Source: Methylobacterium sp. PvR107
GTDB lineage: Bacteria; Pseudomonadota; Alphaproteobacteria; Rhizobiales; Beijerinckiaceae
DNA length: 64,000 bases
NCBI RefSeq assembly: GCF_017833295.1
Contig: NZ_JAFIBW010000001.1
Coordinates: 744,001-808,000, forward strand
Direction: 5' to 3'
The notes under the pieces were generated by a model. It worked only from the letters and a program-made list of their open reading frames with translations. It did not search any database and was not told the origin of the DNA. Within the stretch, counting starts at the first letter, position 1. Each line of letters begins with the position of its first letter. Below, in pieces: positions 8,480 to 17,691 of the stretch. Made by a program: the position numbers and the translations under genes.

Positions 8480-9082
8480 ATGGAAAAGTTCACGATCCTG
8501 GAGGGCGTCGCGGCGCCCATGCGGACGATCAACGTCGACACCGACCGGATCATCCCGGCCAAGTACCTCAAGACGATCAAGCGGACCGGGCTCGGCAAGA
8601 GCCTGTTCGCCGAGATGCGCTACCGCGAGGACGGCTCGGAGAACCCGGATTTCGTGCTGAACCAGCCCGCCTACCGGAACGCCAAGATCCTGGTCGTCGG
8701 CGACAATTTCGGCTGCGGCTCGTCGCGGGAGCACGCCCCCTGGGCGCTCGCCGATTTCGGCATCCGCTGCGTGATCTCCACAAGCTTTGCCGACATCTTC
8801 TTCAACAACTGCGCCAAGAACGGCATCCTGGCGATCGTCGTGTCGCCCGAGGATCTGGAGAAGCTGTTCGAGGACGCCGAGCGCGGCGCCAACGCGACCC
8901 TGACGGTCGACCTGGAGGCCCAGACCATCAAGGGGCCGGACGGCGGCGTGCTGCGTTTCGACATCGATGCCGGCCGACGGCACAACCTGCTGAACGGGCT
9001 CGACGAGATCGGCCTGACGCTGGAGCGCGCCTCGGCGATCGACGCCTACGAGCAGAAGCTCGCGCAGCGGGAATGGGCCTGA
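8480..9082 (+). CDS. leuD: 3-isopropylmalate dehydratase small subunit
   Basis: LeuD, 200 residues, the small (swivel) subunit of isopropylmalate isomerase, which with LeuC interconverts 2- and 3-isopropylmalate in leucine biosynthesis. The hallmark motifs [16 protein letters not shown] near the N-terminus and [17 protein letters not shown] in the middle are both present, and the length fits the family exactly. No leuC is in this window, so the two subunits are encoded apart, as is usual in Methylobacterium and rhizobia. It lies 40 bases after the HisA/F-like gene on the same strand and could be read from the same transcript, although the functions are unrelated. Confidence 0.96.
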   Translation: MEKFTILEGVAAPMRTINVDTDRIIPAKYLKTIKRTGLGKSLFAEMRYREDGSENPDFVLNQPAYRNAKILVVGDNFGCGSSREHAPWALADFGIRCVISTSFADIFFNNCAKNGILAIVVSPEDLEKLFEDAERGANATLTVDLEAQTIKGPDGGVLRFDIDAGRRHNLLNGLDEIGLTLERASAIDAYEQKLAQREWA

Positions 9083-9169
9083 CCGACGCGAAGTCTCCGG
9101 GACATCCGACGGCGGCCGTCGCCTGCCGAGGCGGCCGTCCATCAGCCCCTGTGCGGGGTGGTGCGGCGT

Positions 9170-9841
9170 TCAGCCGAGCCGCATCGACAGCTCGACATCC
9201 TCGGCGAACGGGACCGACAGGTAGCCTTTGTTCGGTGCGCGCACCCGGGCCAAGTAATCGGGGCTGTCATCCGCGTTGTCGGCCACGACAAGGGCGCCCG
9301 GCCGGAGACGGCTCTCCACGAGGCTGAGGATCTCTGGATAGAGCCCCTTGGCGCCGTCGAGCAGCAGCAGATCGACGGTGTCCGGCAGGTCGAGGCTCAG
9401 CATCTGGAGGGCGTCGCCTTCGCGGAACTCGACGAGATCCGCGAGGCCGGCGGCCGTCAGGTTCGCCTGCGCCCGGACCACCTTGGACGGCTCGAACTCG
9501 CAGGTGATCAGCCGCCCTCCCCCGTTGTCCCGAAGGCCTGCGGCGAGGTGGAGCGTCGAGAGGCCGAAAGAGGTGCCGAACTCGACGATCGAGCGGGCGC
9601 GGCTTCCGCGGGCGAGCAGGTAGAGCAGCCGTCCGGTCTCGCGAGAGACGGCAAGCGGCATGTCCCTGAGACGGCCGTAGAAGTCCCGGTAGCCGGTCTT
9701 GCTGCCCATCAGCCGCGCCCGCTCGTCGGCAGACAAATCGGCGAGGGCGGTCAACGGTGAGGATGCCTCGGCTTGCGCGAAGAGACTGTCCAACACCGTC
9801 GAGACAGGGGGCTCGGCGAGGGTTGAAATCTGGTGTGACAT
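9170..9841 (-). CDS. Class I SAM-dependent O-methyltransferase
   Basis: A 223-residue methyltransferase resembling the small O-methyltransferase (COG4122, catechol/caffeoyl-CoA type) group. The SAM site is SIVEFGTSFGLSTLHLAAGL, followed by the acidic ribose-binding strand GRLITCEFEP and the DLLLLDGAKGLYPEIL stretch, whose Asp corresponds to the metal-binding region. The start at ATG 9841 has GGAAAG upstream; the open frame continues upstream without a better start. The gene is divergent from a TetR-family gene 92 bases away, so it is probably the regulated target of that repressor. The substrate is unknown. Confidence 0.85.
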   Translation of the reverse strand: MSHQISTLAEPPVSTVLDSLFAQAEASSPLTALADLSADERARLMGSKTGYRDFYGRLRDMPLAVSRETGRLLYLLARGSRARSIVEFGTSFGLSTLHLAAGLRDNGGGRLITCEFEPSKVVRAQANLTAAGLADLVEFREGDALQMLSLDLPDTVDLLLLDGAKGLYPEILSLVESRLRPGALVVADNADDSPDYLARVRAPNKGYLSVPFAEDVELSMRLG

Positions 9842-9933
9842 GATCCGTTGCTTTCCGTCTTGGCGTTCGTCTGAACAAGACGCAGAGTACCGGCGTGCCC
9901 CGGCCCTCGCTATTCGCGTTCCGAGCCCGTCCC

Positions 9934-10587
9934 ATGGCTGACCGTCCAAGTCTCGGTATCTCCAGGCGAAAGCAGCCCCGGCAGGCCCGTTCCAACGACC
10001 TCGTTTCGGCCATCCTGCAGGCGGCCGCTCAGGTTCTGGCGCAGGTTGGAACCCAAGGTTTCACCACCGCGCGCGTCGCGGAGCGCGCCGGGGTGAGCAT
10101 CGGCTCGCTCTATCAGTATTTCCCCAACAAGGCGGCGATCCTGTTCCAGCTGCAGAGGGATGAATGGCGGGACACCTCTGCGCGACTCGCCGCCATCCTG
10201 GAGACTCGCGACGCGCCGCCGGGCGAGCGGCTGCGCACCGCCGTGCACGCATTCGTGCGTTCGGAATGCGAGGAGGCGGCCATGCGACGGGCGCTCGACG
10301 ATGCGGCGCCCGATTATCGGGACGCACCGGAGGCCGCGGAGCCGCAACTGGCCAGCTCGCGAGTCTTCCGGGACTTCCTGTGCGAGGCACTCCCCGGAAC
10401 TGCCGAGCCGGACAGGCTCCGGGCGGGTGAGATCATCGCCATGGCCCTGAGCGACATCGGCGAGCGCATCTCGGAGCGGTCTTGCCCGGAGACGACGATA
10501 CAGGACGATGCCGACGCGCTGGCCGACATGCTCTGCGCCTATCTGGACCGGCTCCGGCGCAACGATCCGGCCGCCGCTCCGGGCTGA
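9934..10587 (+). CDS. TetR/AcrR-family transcriptional regulator
   Basis: A 217-residue TetR-family repressor. The N-terminal helix-turn-helix is clear: AILQAAAQVLAQVGTQGF, then TTARVAERAGVSIGSLYQYFPNKAAILFQL. The C-terminal ligand domain is not diagnostic. ATG 9934 is preferred to ATG 9895 because the first gives a normal short arginine-rich arm before the DNA-binding domain (ISRRKQPRQARS). It is transcribed away from the O-methyltransferase gene, and the shared 92-base gap is the likely operator region. Regulation of the methyltransferase and of itself is inferred from this arrangement. Confidence 0.88.
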   Translation: MADRPSLGISRRKQPRQARSNDLVSAILQAAAQVLAQVGTQGFTTARVAERAGVSIGSLYQYFPNKAAILFQLQRDEWRDTSARLAAILETRDAPPGERLRTAVHAFVRSECEEAAMRRALDDAAPDYRDAPEAAEPQLASSRVFRDFLCEALPGTAEPDRLRAGEIIAMALSDIGERISERSCPETTIQDDADALADMLCAYLDRLRRNDPAAAPG

Positions 10588-10706
10588 GTGCGGCGCGCCG
10601 ACCGCGCTCAGGATCGCGGTGATGCAGCCCGGTCACACGCTTCGTTAACCCTCATGTCGCCTGAATCCGCGCCCAGACTTCGCCCCGCATCGTGAGGAAT
10701 GCCAGA

Positions 10707-11921
10707 ATGCCGAAGCACCCGACGGGACCGAGACTGGCACGCGCGCTCGGGCTGCTCGCCGGCATCGCGGCCCTGCCCCTGGCGAGCCTGCCGGCCCTGG
10801 CCGATTTCGACGGCTGCCTCGCCGGCATCCAGTCCCAGGCGGCCGCCGCGGGCGTCTCGGCGCAGACGTTCCGGGCCGCCACGAGCGGCATCAGCTACGA
10901 CGACAAGGTGATCGAGCTGTCCCAGGCGCAGCCCGAATTCAAGACGCCGATCTGGGACTACATGGCGGCACTGGTCGACGACGAGCGGGTCGAGGACGGG
11001 CGCGCCGCCATGCGCCAGAACGCGGCGGCTTTGGCCCAGGCCGAGTCGCGCTACGGGGTCGACCGCTACACGATCGCGGCGGTCTGGGGCGTCGAATCAA
11101 ATTTCGGCAAGAATCTCGGCAAGATGCCGCTGGTGCAGTCGCTGGCGACGCTGGCCTGCTCAAGCAATCGCCGCCGGGACTTCTTCCGCGGCGAGCTGAT
11201 CGCCACCCTCCGGATCATCGAGCGCGGCGACATCGCGCCGGAGCGGCTGACCGGCTCCTGGGCCGGCGCCTTCGGCCAGACCCAGTTCATGCCCACGACC
11301 TATCACCGCCTCGCCGTGGACGGTGACGGCGACGGCCGGCGCGACGTGGTCGATTCGGTCGCCGACGCCGTCGCCTCCACCGCCAACTTCCTGCACGTCG
11401 CCAAGTGGCAGCACGGCCAGGTCTGGGGCTACGAGGTGAAGCTGCCCCGCGGCTTCAACGTCGGCGCTGCCGGGCGCAAGAACAAGAAGCCGGTCGCCCA
11501 CTGGGCGTCGCTGGGCGTCACCCGAGCGGATGGCCGCCCGCTCTCGGGCGACGGTCCCGCCGGCATCATCGCGCCCGCCGGCATCGACGGCCCGGCCTTT
11601 CTGGTGACCCGGAACTTCGACGCGATCTACTCGTACAACGCCGCCGAATCCTACGGTCTCGCCATCGCGGTCCTGTCCGACCGGCTGCGCGGCAAGGCCG
11701 GCGTCCAGGCGGCGTGGCCGACAGACGATCCGCCCCTGTCGCGGGCCGAGCGGCGCGATCTCCAGACCCGGCTGGCCGCCCGCGGCTACGATGTCGGCGA
11801 GCCGGACGGCAAGGTCGGCCAGAAGACCCGCGACGCCATCAAGGACGTCGAGCGCCGGTTCGGCATGACTCCGACCGGCCGTCCCGGCGGCAAGGTGCTG
11901 GAAGCCCTGCGCGGCGGATGA
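10707..11921 (+). CDS. Lytic murein transglycosylase, MltB/SLT2 type, with PG-binding domain
   Basis: A periplasmic lytic transglycosylase of 404 residues that cleaves the MurNAc-GlcNAc bond of peptidoglycan. A signal peptide (GLLAGIAALPLASLPALA) ends near residue 32. The SLT2 catalytic domain shows AAVWGVESNFGKN with the acid/base Glu, GSWAGAFGQTQFMPTTY, and VDGDGDGRRDVVDSVADAVASTANFL. A C-terminal peptidoglycan-binding domain begins at LSRAERRDLQTRLAARGYDVGEPDGKVGQKT. ATG 10707 is chosen because AGGA lies eight bases upstream; a GTG at 10692 is in frame. The stop overlaps the RidA start by four bases. Two hydrophobic stretches at the signal make inner-membrane anchoring less likely than release. 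Confidence 0.92.
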   Translation: MPKHPTGPRLARALGLLAGIAALPLASLPALADFDGCLAGIQSQAAAAGVSAQTFRAATSGISYDDKVIELSQAQPEFKTPIWDYMAALVDDERVEDGRAAMRQNAAALAQAESRYGVDRYTIAAVWGVESNFGKNLGKMPLVQSLATLACSSNRRRDFFRGELIATLRIIERGDIAPERLTGSWAGAFGQTQFMPTTYHRLAVDGDGDGRRDVVDSVADAVASTANFLHVAKWQHGQVWGYEVKLPRGFNVGAAGRKNKKPVAHWASLGVTRADGRPLSGDGPAGIIAPAGIDGPAFLVTRNFDAIYSYNAAESYGLAIAVLSDRLRGKAGVQAAWPTDDPPLSRAERRDLQTRLAARGYDVGEPDGKVGQKTRDAIKDVERRFGMTPTGRPGGKVLEALRGG

Positions 11922-12301
11922 GTCGACGGCTGATCACGTCGGGCTCGCCGTTCGAGCGGGATTACGGCTACTCCCGGGCGGTGATCGACGGCGACACCGT
12001 CTACCTGTCCGGGACGACCGGCTACGACTACGCCACGATGACGATGCCGGAGGGCGCCGCCGCGCAGGCCGAGGCCTGCTGGCGGACGATCCGGGACGTC
12101 CTGGCAGTGGCAGGATCCAGCCTCGCCGGCATCGTGCGCGCCACCTACTACGTCACCGACCGGAACGATGCCGAGGCGATGCTGGCGGTCTGCGGCCGGG
12201 TGCTGGCCGCTGTCCGGCCGGCCGCCACGATCGTGATCGTGGCCGGATTGCTGCGCCCGGAGATGCGCGTCGAGATCGAGGTCACCGCGCGGATCGGGTA
12301 G
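11918..12301 (+). CDS. RidA/YjgF-family protein (first copy)
   Basis: A RidA-family protein of 127 residues. Family members are trimeric imine/enamine deaminases or related enzymes. The N-terminal LITSGSPFERDYGYSRAVIDGD and VYLSGTTGYD, then ATYYVTDRND and RPAATIVIVAGLLRPEMRVEIEVTARI, follow the RidA fold. The canonical arginine of active RidA lies in the stretch corresponding to VRPAATI, where it appears to be present as the arginine before PAAT. The start codon overlaps the stop of the lytic transglycosylase gene as ATGA, so the two are translationally coupled. A second RidA gene at 41180 is also coupled to an exported protein. Confidence 0.88.
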   Translation: MSRRLITSGSPFERDYGYSRAVIDGDTVYLSGTTGYDYATMTMPEGAAAQAEACWRTIRDVLAVAGSSLAGIVRATYYVTDRNDAEAMLAVCGRVLAAVRPAATIVIVAGLLRPEMRVEIEVTARIG

Positions 12302-12699
12302 CGGCGTCCGGATCCGGATAGCGTCGGCGACAATACCCATCGCGCCGTTCCGCCGGGCCGCAGAGGCATTCGATCAACCGGCCCGAACGGCCCCAGGGCG
12401 CCCGAACAGGCGTCGATCCCGTGCCGGATGCCGCCCCAATGTCGGGCCGGTCCGCGAATCCGTTCGCGTGCTGCGGGTGCGCGGCGATGCGATGATCTCA
12501 GGTTCCGCTTTCAGGATGACGGCCCATCCCGGCGTCCGATGGTTGCGCTCCGAAGAGAGCGACGGGCTGATTTTTCTTCAGATCTCATCGGCACAACTTG
12601 TAGATCTCGTCTTCGATATGAAGACCTTTCTTGACATGACGGTTCAGATTTATCAGATCTCGCCCCCGCATCGCTTACGTTGGCGGTCTGCGGGAATGC
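12302..12699 (+). promoter_or_regulatory. Upstream region of the chemoreceptor, three AGATCTC repeats
   Basis: No gene in 398 bases; short open frames here show no motif. The last 130 bases are clearly less GC-rich than the surroundings and should hold the chemoreceptor promoter. AGATCTC occurs at 12580-12586, 12602-12608 and 12655-12661, all on the plus strand, with spacings of 22 and 53 bases (about 2 and 5 helical turns). TTGACA at 12631-12636 looks like a -35 element but has no good -10 at 17 bases. Confidence 0.5.
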
Positions 12700-14391
12700 A
12701 TGATGCTCGTTAAATTCTGGAAGAAGAGTGTGTCGCGCCGGATCATGGCGCAAATTGCACTGACCGGCTTGATTGTTACGCTTATCGGCGCCGCCGGTCT
12801 GCGGTTGTATTATCAGGAAATGTTATCCGAGCGGCTGCAATCGCTGCGCGCCATTACGGAGCTGTTCACCACCTACGCGCAGAATCTCGAGGCCCGGGTG
12901 AGGAGCGGCGCCCTGACCCGGGAGGCGGCCCTGGCGCAGCTGGCCGAGACCGCCATGGGCATGCGCTTCGACGACGGCACCAACTACGTCGCCATCTACG
13001 CGATGGACGGCACGGTCGTGGCGGTGCCCGACCGCAGCCTCGTCGGCAGCAACCAGCTGGATACCCGGGTCAACGGTGTGCGCGTGGCCGGGACGCTGAT
13101 CGACCTGCTGAAGACGTCCGATTCGGCCATGATGACGTACCGATACGCCCGGCCAGGACATGAGGGCCTGTACGCGAAGACCACGTTCGCCGTCAGGTTC
13201 GAACCCTGGAAGATCGTGATCGCAGCGGGGACCTACACCGATGACATCAAGGCGGCCTTTCTCTCGCTCGCGTTCGCGGCGATCGGCCTGCTCCTCGGCG
13301 TCGGCGCCCTGGGGTTTGTCGGCTCGCTCCTGATCGGACGCAGCATCACGCGCCCCCTCGACCAGCTCGGCCGCCGCATGCAAACCCTCGCCGGCGGGGA
13401 CGTCGCCAGCCCGATTTCCGGGCTCGACCGCGCGGACGAGATCGGCCACATGGCCGGCGCCGTCGAGGTGTTCCGCCATGCGCTGATCGCAAAGGCCGAG
13501 CTGGACGGGGCGGCTTTACGCGCGGCGGAGGCGGATGCCCGGCATGCGCAGGTCCTCGGCGCCCTGACCCAGGCGTTCGAGGCCAATGCTGGGGCCCTGA
13601 TGACGGGTGTCGCCGCGGCCGCCACGGAGATGCAGGTGGGCGCAGAGGCGATGACGCGGACGGCATCGCGCTCGAGTGCGCGGGCCACACGCGTGGCGGA
13701 GGCCGCGCAGGAGACGGCTGGGAGCGTTCAGAGCGTTGCCGCCGCCACCGAGGAGATGGCGGTCACCATCCAGGAAATCTCCGGACAGATGGCGCAATCC
13801 TCGGCCCGGACGGCGCAGGCGGCGGCCGAGGCACAGCGCACGAATGCCCTCGTGGGCGAACTCGCGGACGGTGCCGAGCAGATCGGCGCAGTCGCCAGCC
13901 TGATCGCCGGCATCGCCCGCCAGACCAACCTGCTGGCGCTCAACGCCACCATCGAGGCGGCCCGCGCCGGCGAGGCGGGCCGGGGCTTCGCGGTCGTGGC
14001 GGCCGAGGTCAAGGCGCTGGCCGAACAGACCGCAGCCGCCACCGAGGAGATCGCGGCCCGGATCGGTGCGGTTCAGGCCTCGACCCGGCAGGCCGTCGAC
14101 GCGATCCAGGGGATCGGCCGGACCATGGACGCGGTGAGCGGTCTTGCGACGACGGTCGCGGCCGCGATCGAGCAGCAGGGCGCGACCACCGAGGAGATCG
14201 TGCGCAGCGTCGCGCGGGCCGCGGAAGGCACCGAGGCGGTCACCGGTAACATCACCGACGTTTCGAAGGGGACCGAGGAGACGGGCGGCGCGGCCGAGCA
14301 GGTGCTCGGCGCCGCACGCGGCATGGCGCAAAAGTCCGAGCAGCTCTCCGCCGAGATCCACCGGTTCCTCGACGGGATCCGGGCCGCCTGA
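12700..14391 (+). CDS. Methyl-accepting chemotaxis protein with periplasmic Cache domain
   Basis: A transmembrane chemoreceptor of 563 residues. The first membrane helix lies at about 16-38, a periplasmic sensor at 40-188 carries the Cache signature [18 protein letters not shown], and the second membrane helix ([20 protein letters not shown]) lies at about 189-212. HAMP ([19 protein letters not shown]) spans about 215-265, followed by the signalling domain with the hairpin tip [20 protein letters not shown] near 405-425, which binds CheA and CheW. Glu/Gln-rich helices flank it as methylation sites. No C-terminal CheR/CheB docking pentapeptide is present. It stands alone, without che genes nearby; ligand unknown. 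Confidence 0.93.
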   Translation: MMLVKFWKKSVSRRIMAQIALTGLIVTLIGAAGLRLYYQEMLSERLQSLRAITELFTTYAQNLEARVRSGALTREAALAQLAETAMGMRFDDGTNYVAIYAMDGTVVAVPDRSLVGSNQLDTRVNGVRVAGTLIDLLKTSDSAMMTYRYARPGHEGLYAKTTFAVRFEPWKIVIAAGTYTDDIKAAFLSLAFAAIGLLLGVGALGFVGSLLIGRSITRPLDQLGRRMQTLAGGDVASPISGLDRADEIGHMAGAVEVFRHALIAKAELDGAALRAAEADARHAQVLGALTQAFEANAGALMTGVAAAATEMQVGAEAMTRTASRSSARATRVAEAAQETAGSVQSVAAATEEMAVTIQEISGQMAQSSARTAQAAAEAQRTNALVGELADGAEQIGAVASLIAGIARQTNLLALNATIEAARAGEAGRGFAVVAAEVKALAEQTAAATEEIAARIGAVQASTRQAVDAIQGIGRTMDAVSGLATTVAAAIEQQGATTEEIVRSVARAAEGTEAVTGNITDVSKGTEETGGAAEQVLGAARGMAQKSEQLSAEIHRFLDGIRAA

Positions 14392-14432
14392 GCCACCGGC
14401 TATCGACGGCCGAGACGGTGCTGTCGGCCAAG

Positions 14433-14467
14433 AAAAAACCGGCCCGGCTGAGCCGGACCGGTTTGAA
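14433..14467 (-). terminator. Terminator of rplS (possibly bidirectional)
   Basis: On the minus strand a 13-bp stem with one G-T pair (AAACCGGTCCGGC, loop TCA, GCCGGGCCGGTTT) is followed by further T residues. It lies 41 bases after the rplS stop and also 42 bases after the converging chemoreceptor stop, so it probably serves both. Confidence 0.88.
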
Positions 14468-14507
14468 ACAACACGATCACTCCGCCCTGCGGAGCGCCTC
14501 GGACAGC

Positions 14508-14909
14508 TTACTCGGCGGCGGCAGGGGCGCCGGCCGGAGCCTCCTTGGCCTTGTAGCGGTCGGTCCGCTCGACGATACGGGCCGACTTCCCGCGGCGGTC
14601 GCGCAGGTAGTACAGCTTGGCGCGGCGCACCTTGCCGCGGCGGGCCACCTTGATCGAATCGATCATCGGGGAATGCACCGGGAAGACGCGCTCGACGCCC
14701 TCACCGTAGGAGATCTTGCGGACCGTGAAGCTCTCGTTGAGGCCGCCGCCCGAGCGGGCGATGCAGACGCCCTCGTAGGCCTGGACGCGGGTGCGCTCGC
14801 CTTCCTTCACGCGGACGTTGACGATGAGCGTGTCGCCCGGCTCGAAATCCGGAATGGTCTTGGCCAGGCGCGCGACTTCCTCGCGCTCCAGCTGCTCGAT
14901 GATGTTCAT
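14508..14909 (-). CDS. rplS: 50S ribosomal protein L19
   Basis: L19, 133 residues, a protein of the large ribosomal subunit at the interface with 30S. The sequence opens with [20 protein letters not shown], continues with the characteristic [20 protein letters not shown] and [21 protein letters not shown], and reaches [19 protein letters not shown], all standard L19 segments. A short alanine-rich tail ([12 protein letters not shown]) is typical of alphaproteobacteria. In many bacteria rplS follows trmD and rimM; here neither is upstream within the window and the upstream neighbour is a HAD-phosphatase gene, so rplS must have its own promoter. Confidence 0.97.
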   Translation of the reverse strand: MNIIEQLEREEVARLAKTIPDFEPGDTLIVNVRVKEGERTRVQAYEGVCIARSGGGLNESFTVRKISYGEGVERVFPVHSPMIDSIKVARRGKVRRAKLYYLRDRRGKSARIVERTDRYKAKEAPAGAPAAAE

Positions 14910-14994
14910 GGCATAGCTCCAGCCGTCGCGCCGTGACGCCCCTCATGGGCGGTCGGCGCCAGGATTTCGGCGATCCTGTTGTGAGTTGGCCGGC

Positions 14995-15023
14995 TCTCTA
15001 CAGGATTGATCCCGGCTTGTCGA
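14995..15023 (-). promoter_or_regulatory. Possible promoter of rplS
   Basis: On the minus strand TCGACA (15018-15023) and TAGAGA (14995-15000) are 17 bases apart, a sigma-70-like spacing, and lie 86 bases before the rplS start. The 339-base gap 14910-15248 contains no gene that I can support. Not unique enough to be certain. Confidence 0.3.
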
Positions 15024-15248
15024 TTGGGTCGCAGGCGTGATCGGCCGGAGGCGCGTGCGCCGGATCCATCCGTCGCTCCCCCGTCCGAGCTCGCGGGTGG
15101 TGCCCGCCAGCCGCATCGCGGAAAGCCGGGTTCTCGCCGCCCCCTGGCCCTCATCGCTGCCGCGCAGGATCACAGGGCATATGCCCCGACTCTCCGAGCC
15201 CACGCCGGCGACCTGCCTGCTATCGGGGCGGTCCTTGGGGACGGCGCC

Positions 15249-15989
15249 CTATCCCGGCGTCACGCCGGCCTCGGGCAGCACGCAGGCGGACAGGAAGGTC
15301 GCGAGGTCGTCGGTGATGTGGTCGATATGCGCCTCGCGAACCGCTTCCTGCTCGAACGCCTCGCGGTAGGGATCGGCGATCTTCGGGACGACCAGCACGG
15401 TCGCCATGCCGAGGTCATGCGGCACGGCGAGGTTGCGGGCAATGTCCTCGAACAGGGCGGCACGGGTCGGCTCGACCCCGTGGGTCCGGAGGAACCGCTC
15501 GTAGGTCGAGCGCTCCGGCTTCGGGATGAAGTCGGCGGCGGCGATGTCGAACACGTCCTCGAAATGGTCGAGGATGCCGAGCTTGGCGGCGACGTTCTCG
15601 GCGTGCCGGCGCGACCCGTTGGTGAGGATCAGCTTGCGCCCCGGCAGACGCTCGATCGCATCACCGAGATCCGGGTCGAGCTTGATGGTCGAGTGATCGA
15701 TGTCGTGGGCGAAGTCGAGGAACTCGTGCGGATCGACCCCGGCCTCGACCATCAGCGCCTTCAAGGTCGTGCCGTAGCGGTGATAGAAGTGCTTCTGCAG
15801 GGCGCGGGCCGAGATCCCGTCGAGCCCGTAGAGCTTCATGACGTAGAGCGTGATCCGCTCGTCGACCTGCGGCCAGACCCGGGCGTCGCTCGGATAGAGC
15901 GTGTTGTCGAGGTCGAACACCCAGGTGTCGACCTCTGCGAACCCGCGCGACGCGGTGGTGGTGAACTGGGCCTTGTCGGGGTGATGCAC
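15249..15989 (-). CDS. HAD-family pyrimidine 5'-nucleotidase
   Basis: A HAD-superfamily phosphatase of about 246 residues of the pyrimidine 5'-nucleotidase group, likely removing phosphate from pyrimidine nucleoside monophosphates. Motif I is WVFDLDNTLYP with the Asp nucleophile, motif II is ILTNGSRRHAENV, and motif III/IV is FIPKPERSTYERFL with FEDIARNL. GTG 15989 is the preferred start (sequence VHHPDKAQF follows), because extensions upstream are proline/arginine-rich and do not look like the family. The same neighbourhood, this gene beside argB, is common in alphaproteobacteria; argB lies 153 bases upstream on the same strand. Confidence 0.85.
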   Translation of the reverse strand: MHHPDKAQFTTTASRGFAEVDTWVFDLDNTLYPSDARVWPQVDERITLYVMKLYGLDGISARALQKHFYHRYGTTLKALMVEAGVDPHEFLDFAHDIDHSTIKLDPDLGDAIERLPGRKLILTNGSRRHAENVAAKLGILDHFEDVFDIAAADFIPKPERSTYERFLRTHGVEPTRAALFEDIARNLAVPHDLGMATVLVVPKIADPYREAFEQEAVREAHIDHITDDLATFLSACVLPEAGVTPG

Positions 15990-16142
15990 CGGATCCCTTT
16001 GGCTCGTGGTCCCCTGTGGACAAGTCTGGACCGAGACGGTCAAGCTCGCAAGGCCGGCCTGCACGAGGCTGGTCCGGGGCACGACAATGCGCCGGCGGGG
16101 CGGAAGTTGCCGCCCCGCGCGCAACCCGGCTGAGCGCGGCGC

Positions 16143-17036
16143 TCAGCCCCGCCGGATCAGGGTGCCGGCGCCGTAATCGGTGAACAGCTCCAGCAGCACC
16201 GCGTGGTTGACCTTGCCGTCGAGAATGACGACCGCCTCCACGCCGCGCTCGATCGCGTACATGCAGGTCTCGATCTTCGGGATCATCCCGCCGGTGATGG
16301 TGCCGTCGGCGATCAGGCGGCGGCAATCCTCCACGGTCAGCTCGGGAATCAGCTTCTTGTCCTTGTCGAGCACGCCCGGAACATCGGTGAGCAGCAGCAG
16401 GCGCTTGGCCCGGAGCGCGCCCGCGATCGCCCCCGCGAAGGTGTCGGCGTTGACGTTGTAGGTCTGACCGTCCGCCCCGTAGGCGACGGGCGCCAGGACC
16501 GGGATCAGCTCGGCCTTTAGGACGGCGTCGAGGACTCCGCGCTCGACATGTTCCGGCTCGCCGACGAGGCCCAGATCGACGGTCTGCTCGACATGGCTCT
16601 CGGGATCGACGACGGTCTTCATCGCCCGCTTGGCCCGGACCATGTTGCCGTCCTTGCCGCACAGGCCGATCGCCCGGCCGCCCTCGGCGGAGATCCAGCC
16701 GACGATCTGCTTGTTGATCAGGCCGGCCAGGACCATCTCGACCACCTCGACGGTGGCTTCGTCGGTGACGCGCAGGCCGCCGCGGAACTCCGACTGGATG
16801 CCGAGCCGGTCGAGCATCTTGCCGATCTGGGGCCCGCCGCCGTGCACCACGATCGGCTTCAGCCCGGATTGCTCCAGCAGGACGATGTCCTCGGCGAAGT
16901 CCTCGGCGGCGGCGCGGTCGCCCATGGCGTGGCCGCCATACTTGATCACCACGATCTCCTGGTCGTAGCGCTGCATGTGGGGCAGCGCCTGAGCCAGGAC
17001 CTCGGCGCGCACGTGCACGTTCGGCAATTCGGTCAT
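16143..17036 (-). CDS. argB: Acetylglutamate kinase
   Basis: ArgB, 297 residues, an amino acid kinase that phosphorylates N-acetylglutamate in the second step of arginine biosynthesis. The nucleotide and substrate loops are visible: [31 protein letters not shown], then [14 protein letters not shown] and [15 protein letters not shown], with [12 protein letters not shown] and [15 protein letters not shown] at the C-terminal half. The start ATG 17036 has GAAGGA upstream. The last residues GTLIRRG end the usual 290-300 residue family length. It is expected to be feedback-inhibited by arginine, as in other hexameric ArgB enzymes with the N-terminal helix, which is present here ([16 protein letters not shown]). 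Confidence 0.96.
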   Translation of the reverse strand: MTELPNVHVRAEVLAQALPHMQRYDQEIVVIKYGGHAMGDRAAAEDFAEDIVLLEQSGLKPIVVHGGGPQIGKMLDRLGIQSEFRGGLRVTDEATVEVVEMVLAGLINKQIVGWISAEGGRAIGLCGKDGNMVRAKRAMKTVVDPESHVEQTVDLGLVGEPEHVERGVLDAVLKAELIPVLAPVAYGADGQTYNVNADTFAGAIAGALRAKRLLLLTDVPGVLDKDKKLIPELTVEDCRRLIADGTITGGMIPKIETCMYAIERGVEAVVILDGKVNHAVLLELFTDYGAGTLIRRG

Positions 17037-17097
17037 CGCAGTCCTTCGCCGATCCTTGGGGCGGGTCCTCGGGAGCGGGGCGCTTCTACAGGAAGCC

Positions 17098-17153
17098 GCC
17101 CGCGCTGCGAAGCGGCATCGGCGCGGTGGGCGAGGCCGCTTCGCAGCGCGGGC
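17098..17153. repeat. Perfect 19-bp inverted repeat upstream of argB
   Basis: The arms 17098-17116 and 17135-17153 (GCCCGCGCTGCGAAGCGGC and its exact complement) are separated by 18 bases. The inner arm end lies 62 bases before the argB start on the opposite strand. No run of T follows on either strand, so it is not a typical terminator; it may be a leader structure or operator. Confidence 0.85.
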
Positions 17154-17647
17154 CCGGGGCCCGGCCCGCACCGCGCGCCGTCGCGAAGCTTTCATCCACC
17201 AGGTTGTTACGTCCGGGCGCCAGATCGAAGGAGATCCCGGCATGGTCGGGTTGCATCGTTGCGGCACTCAGACCATGCTGCGTTGCAACAAGCCGCTGGG
17301 CGGGCTGCCGGGAGGGCCGGATGCGGAGTGCGATCATTGAGGCCGGCACTGTCGGCCCGATCCCGGGCACATGCTCGGCCGATTCCGGCGCTCCCGAGCG
17401 GGTCGCGCATCGGGCAGCCTCATCTAGCTGCCTCCGGCGACGCGGAGAGCGCCCGGCAGAGACGGCGTCTTGATCGCCGCCGCCGCACTCCGCAGGGCGG
17501 CATTCCCGCTTCGGATCTCGCCGGCCCGGAAAAGATGTCTTCGGGATACCGGCGTGCCGCGTGTAGACGGGGTCCGGCCGGCATGGCGCAACTGTGGCTT
17601 TCTGATGATCGTCCCAGCGTTACAGCAGCCAGTCGAGTCGTCCAATC

Positions 17648-17676
17648 TTGGCATTGTGGCCGTGGGAATTGGATAA
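17648..17676 (+). promoter_or_regulatory. Possible promoter of the polyketide synthase operon
   Basis: TTGGCA (17648-17653) and GGATAA (17671-17676) are separated by 17 bases. The expected transcription start near 17683 would leave a leader of about nine bases before ATG 17692, without a ribosome binding site. Either the message is nearly leaderless or translation begins at a later in-frame GTG (17827 or 17842). The rest of the gap 17154-17691 shows no gene. Confidence 0.4.
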
Positions 17677-17691
17677 GCCGCTGATGAATAC

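Noticed and set aside
12428..12713. Short frames before the chemoreceptor
   Set aside because: No ribosome binding site or similarity; they overlap the AT-rich regulatory stretch.
17585..17610. Possible sigma-54 promoter before the polyketide synthase
   Set aside because: TGGCGC and TGGCTT do not have the GG-N10-GC spacing of the -24/-12 consensus.
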